From: Streptomyces sp. NBC_01476
Lineage (GTDB): Bacteria; Actinomycetota; Actinomycetes; Streptomycetales; Streptomycetaceae
Length of the DNA stretch: 64,000 nucleotides
Direction of reading: 5' to 3'
Assembly: GCF_036227265.1 (NCBI RefSeq)
Contig: NZ_CP109446.1
Location: 3,047,001 to 3,111,000, forward strand
Position numbers and translations under genes: made by a program. Positions 61,620 through 64,000 of this stretch are shown piece after piece. The notes beneath the pieces are model-generated. The model was not told the origin of the DNA, did no database searches, and was given only the letters and a program-made list of their open reading frames with translations. How positions within the stretch are numbered: position 1 is the first letter of the stretch; the number at the start of each line of letters is the position of its first letter.

Positions 61620-61994
61620 TCAGGCGCTCTTCATCGGCGCGGGCTCAAGGAACTCCAGGCGGTTCCCCACCGGGTCCTGGGAGTAGAAGCGCTCGAACCC
61701 CGGCAGGTCGTAGTCCCAGACCACCGCCGCGCCCTGCCCCTGAAGGCGTTTGGCGTAGGCGTGGATCCCGGTGACCCGCAGCCCTGGATGGGCCTTGCGG
61801 GCCGGCCGGAAGTCCTCCTCGATGCCGAGGTGCAGCACCGCGCCGCCGGCCGCGAACCAGCAGCCGCCGCGGGCCGCGAGCACCGGCGGCTTGCGCAGTT
61901 CGGTCATGCCGAGCACTCCGGTGTAGTACGCCCGCAGCTCCGGTTCGCTGCCGGGCGGCGCGGCGAGCTGGACGTGGTCCACAGCGGCGATCAT
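61620..61994 (-). CDS. VOC (glyoxalase-like) family protein
   Basis: A 124-aa metal-binding-type VOC protein of two beta-alpha-beta-beta-beta modules: VDHVQLAAPPGSEPELRAYY at the start and SQDPVGNRLEFLEP at the end. His/Glu ligands fit glyoxalase/bleomycin-resistance folds. Substrate unknown. Its ATG overlaps the stop of the tam gene by four bases, so it is co-translated with it. Confidence 0.88.
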   Translation of the reverse strand: MIAAVDHVQLAAPPGSEPELRAYYTGVLGMTELRKPPVLAARGGCWFAAGGAVLHLGIEEDFRPARKAHPGLRVTGIHAYAKRLQGQGAAVVWDYDLPGFERFYSQDPVGNRLEFLEPAPMKSA

Positions 61995-62836
61995 GCGGTG
62001 CTCTCCTTCGTGGCGGCCGGCCCCGCGGTCCTGGCGACGGCGAAGATCCGGCGGAAGGGGAAGACCGTACCGTGCGGGCCCGCGGGATACGCCTCGCGCA
62101 GCAGTTCCCGGTACTGGCCGGTGAACTCCGCGACCGCCGCCCGGTCCTCCCCCAGCGCGGTCAGCACCGGCCGCAGCGCGGTGCCCTTCGTCCACTCCAG
62201 TACCGGGTCCTCGCCCTGGAGGAGCTGCAGATACGTGGTCTCCCAGACGTCCACCTGCTCGCAGCCGAGGCCGGTGAGCCGCTCCAGGTACTCCTCCGGG
62301 CTGAGGACATGCAGGTGGCGGCGGGCGCCGTCGCCGAGCCGGTCGCGCCAGCGCGGGCTCTGGCAGAGTCCGGCGAGCAGCGTGTGGCTGGGAGCGGAGA
62401 AGTTGCCCGGCACCTGGAAGGCGAAGACACCGCCGGGGGTGATCCGGCCCAGCCAGTCGGGGAAGCGTTCGGCGTGCCCGGGGACCCATTGCAGGGCGGC
62501 GTTGGAGACGATCAGGTCGTAGCCGCCGTCGGGCGTCCAGCGGGTCGCGTCGGCGGGCTCGAAGTCCAGCTCACCGCCGCCCGGGGTGGGCCCGGCGTAC
62601 CGCGCCGCGGCGTCCAGCATCTCCTGGGAGCTGTCGAAGCCGGTGATCCGCGCGGCCGGCCAGCGGGTGGCGAGCTGGACGGTGACATTGCCGGGGCCGC
62701 AGCCGATGTCGGCGATCCGGGGCGCGCCGCCGCCGGGCAGTGCGGTGATCCGGGCCAGCAGGTCGTGGAACGGCCGGGTGCGGTGGTCCGCGTGGTGGAG
62801 ATACTGCTGGGGGTCCCATGTCGGGGCGTGCTGCAT
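61991..62836 (-). CDS. tam: trans-aconitate 2-methyltransferase
   Basis: A 281-aa SAM methyltransferase. N-terminus WDPQQYLHHADHRTRPFHDL is typical of Tam; SAM motif I is IADIGCGPGNVT, followed by GFDSSQEML, LIVSNAALQWVPGH and FAFQVPGNFSAPSH. It methylates trans-aconitate, an inhibitor of aconitase formed from cis-aconitate. ATG 62836 follows AGGGAG. It diverges from the MarR gene (TamR type), which is known to regulate it in S. coelicolor. Confidence 0.92.
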   Translation of the reverse strand: MQHAPTWDPQQYLHHADHRTRPFHDLLARITALPGGGAPRIADIGCGPGNVTVQLATRWPAARITGFDSSQEMLDAAARYAGPTPGGGELDFEPADATRWTPDGGYDLIVSNAALQWVPGHAERFPDWLGRITPGGVFAFQVPGNFSAPSHTLLAGLCQSPRWRDRLGDGARRHLHVLSPEEYLERLTGLGCEQVDVWETTYLQLLQGEDPVLEWTKGTALRPVLTALGEDRAAVAEFTGQYRELLREAYPAGPHGTVFPFRRIFAVARTAGPAATKESTA

Positions 62837-62880
62837 CGTGCGTGCTCCCTTCCTCGGTTCCTCAGCCTCCACCCCAGATA

Positions 62881-62894
62881 TCTTGATGTCAAGA
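62881..62894. promoter_or_regulatory. TamR-type operator in the tam/marR intergenic region
   Basis: TCTTGATGTCAAGA is a perfect dyad (6-bp arms, two-base centre), midway in the 93-bp divergent gap, in a locally AT-rich stretch. Binding here could control both genes. A TACACT -10-like hexamer at 62917-62922 lies only seven bases before the marR ATG, so that mRNA may be leaderless or nearly so. Confidence 0.7.
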
Positions 62895-62929
62895 GACTTC
62901 ATATCGACAGACCTACTACACTGGGCGGC

Positions 62930-63427
62930 ATGGAGGACGAGGTCGACCGGCTGGTCGCTGCATGGCGCCGAGAGCGCCCCGACCTCGACGTGGAACCGCT
63001 GGAGGTGCTGAGCCGGGTCAGCCGGCTCGCCCGGCACCTGGACCGCGCCCGGCGGCTGGCGTTCTCCGAGCACCGGCTGGAGCCGTGGGAGTTCGACGTG
63101 CTCACCGCGCTGCGGCGCACCGGGCCGCCGTACCAGCTCTCGCCGGGGCAGTTGCTCACCCAGACGCTGGTCACGTCGGGCACCATGACCAACCGCATCG
63201 ACCGGCTCGCCAAGCGCGGGCTGGTGGAGCGGCTGCCCGACCCCAGCGACCGGCGCGGGGTGCTGGTGCGGCTCACCCCGGAGGGCCAGAACCGCGCCGA
63301 CGAGGCACTGGCCGGGCTGCTCGCCCAGGAGCGGGCCATCCTGGGCGAGCTGAGCGAGCGGCAGCGGACCGAACTGGCCTCGCTGCTACGACAGCTGACC
63401 GCGCCGTTCGACAACGTCCCCGGCTGA
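62930..63427 (+). CDS. tamR: MarR family regulator (TamR type)
   Basis: A 165-aa winged-helix regulator. The wHTH is at ~55-120 (LEPWEFDVLTALRRTGPP, LVTSGTMTNRIDRLAKRGLV, with the wing RLPDPSDRRGVLVRLT). It is divergent from tam, as tamR is in S. coelicolor, where the protein responds to citrate and aconitate isomers. Its 3' end overlaps the convergent LuxR-type gene by 42 bases. Confidence 0.88.
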   Translation: MEDEVDRLVAAWRRERPDLDVEPLEVLSRVSRLARHLDRARRLAFSEHRLEPWEFDVLTALRRTGPPYQLSPGQLLTQTLVTSGTMTNRIDRLAKRGLVERLPDPSDRRGVLVRLTPEGQNRADEALAGLLAQERAILGELSERQRTELASLLRQLTAPFDNVPG

Positions 63428-64000
63428 CGGCACCAGTTCCACCGGACCCACCCCGGCCCTGCGGGCCAGCGCGACCGCGGCCAGCGTGGAGTGCACACCG
63501 AGCTTGCCCAGCACGTTCTGCATGTGCGTACGCACCGTGTGCGGGGACAGGAAGAGCCGCTCGGCGACCGCCTTGCGGCCCAGGCCCGCCACCATGCAGC
63601 GCAGCACTTCCTGCTCGCGCGGCGTCAGCGACTCGACCAGCTGCTCGCTCTCGGTCCGGTGCCTGCGGGCCGCGGTCAGCTCCCGCAGCACCGCGGTCAG
63701 CAGCGCCGGCGGCAGATGCGTCTCGTCCCGCAGCACCCCGCGGACCACAGCGAGCAGCCGGGAGAGCGAGCAGTCCTTGGCCACCCAGCCCGAAGCGCCG
63801 GCCTGGAGCGCGCGGGCGGCCCGTACCGGGTCGTCCCGCTCGGCGAGCACGACGGTACGGATGCCGGGATACTCCGCGCGCACCCGCTCGACCAGCGCGA
63901 GGCCGTCGAGGACGGTCTCACGTGGCTCACGCGGCTCACGTGGCTCACGCGGCTCCGGCGGCCGGTGCTCGGCCGCCCGGCGCTCCGACAGCGGCGGCAC
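63386..64000 (-). CDS. LuxR/NarL-type response regulator, partial
   Basis: About 204 C-terminal codons; the 5' end lies beyond the window. The receiver-domain remainder is VERVRAEYPGIRTVVLAERD and AARALQAGASGWVAKDCSLSRLL, with the conserved Lys in VAKD. The LuxR HTH is SLTPREQEVLRCMVAGLGRK, then ERLFLSPHTVRTHMQNVLGKL. A run of EPR tripeptides sits where the receiver's phosphorylation-site loop should be, after the window-edge sequence. The ATG at 64000 is internal and not the true start. Confidence 0.82.
   Translation of the reverse strand: MPPLSERRAAEHRPPEPREPREPREPRETVLDGLALVERVRAEYPGIRTVVLAERDDPVRAARALQAGASGWVAKDCSLSRLLAVVRGVLRDETHLPPALLTAVLRELTAARRHRTESEQLVESLTPREQEVLRCMVAGLGRKAVAERLFLSPHTVRTHMQNVLGKLGVHSTLAAVALARRAGVGPVELVPSAGDVVERRGQLS
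63919..63954 (-). repeat. four 9-bp repeats coding for (EPR)n
   Basis: CACGTGGCT and CACGCGGCT alternate four times in tandem. On the minus strand the codons give REPREPREP in the response regulator. The copy number is prone to slippage in units of three codons. Confidence 0.85.

Overview
The window is high-GC DNA with the gene content, GTG starts, long divergent intergenic regions and codon bias of a Streptomyces chromosome. The gene order (cbs, thiolase, bldA, cfa, ndh, eno, two rpf genes, a CYP107-like P450, mfd, an ABC exporter, SUKH genes, ppc, desaturase, glmU, prs, rplY, pth, tam/tamR) matches, from memory, the conserved core region around SCO3077-SCO3134 of S. coelicolor. I saw no prophage, transposase, CRISPR array or biosynthetic cluster. 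By eye I found no in-frame TTA codon in any gene called here, although the window carries bldA, the tRNA that reads TTA.

Region 1 (1-12.3 kb): cystathionine beta-synthase and an SGNH hydrolase diverge. A repeat-rich spacer follows, then a thiolase, small conserved proteins, a BAX-inhibitor-like membrane protein, a PrimPol-domain protein, bldA, cyclopropane-fatty-acid synthase and NADH dehydrogenase type II with a Rex-type operator upstream.

Region 2 (12.3-24.8 kb): an operon of septum initiator, DUF501 and Ppx/GppA; enolase; two resuscitation-promoting-factor (Rpf) cell-wall hydrolases, the first behind a c-di-AMP (ydaO-type) riboswitch; a P450; then a mazG-endonuclease V housekeeping pair and a SurA-like lipoprotein. 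Next come two truncated, head-to-head gene remnants (TetR and MFS) that look like a deletion scar, and a secreted HNH nuclease lipoprotein.

Region 3 (24.9-41.9 kb): a Ser/Thr kinase coupled to a membrane protein, and a methylase-specificity fusion. A two-repeat lipoprotein, a DUF2079 membrane protein and a TolB-like propeller follow. A GH19 chitinase under a DasR-like operator, the repair helicase Mfd and an FtsX-type ABC exporter complete the region.

Region 4 (42.1-50.1 kb): the most unusual part. Three SUKH-linked effector/immunity units lie within 7 kb: a coupled YwqJ-type deaminase and SUKH-3 pair; a WHH nuclease and SUKH protein fused in one chain; and a deaminase and SUKH-4 protein fused in one chain across a proline-rich repeat linker. 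Two paralogous lipoproteins sit between them and a coiled-coil DivIVA-like protein follows. None of the effector proteins has an export signal.

Region 5 (50.2-64 kb): an orphan histidine kinase, PEP carboxylase, a desaturase-TetR pair with a dyad operator, tRNA-Gln, glmU, prs, rplY (with an apparently structured leader that masks its ribosome binding site), pth, a trans-aconitate methyltransferase and VOC pair opposite a MarR gene, and a LuxR-type regulator cut by the window edge.
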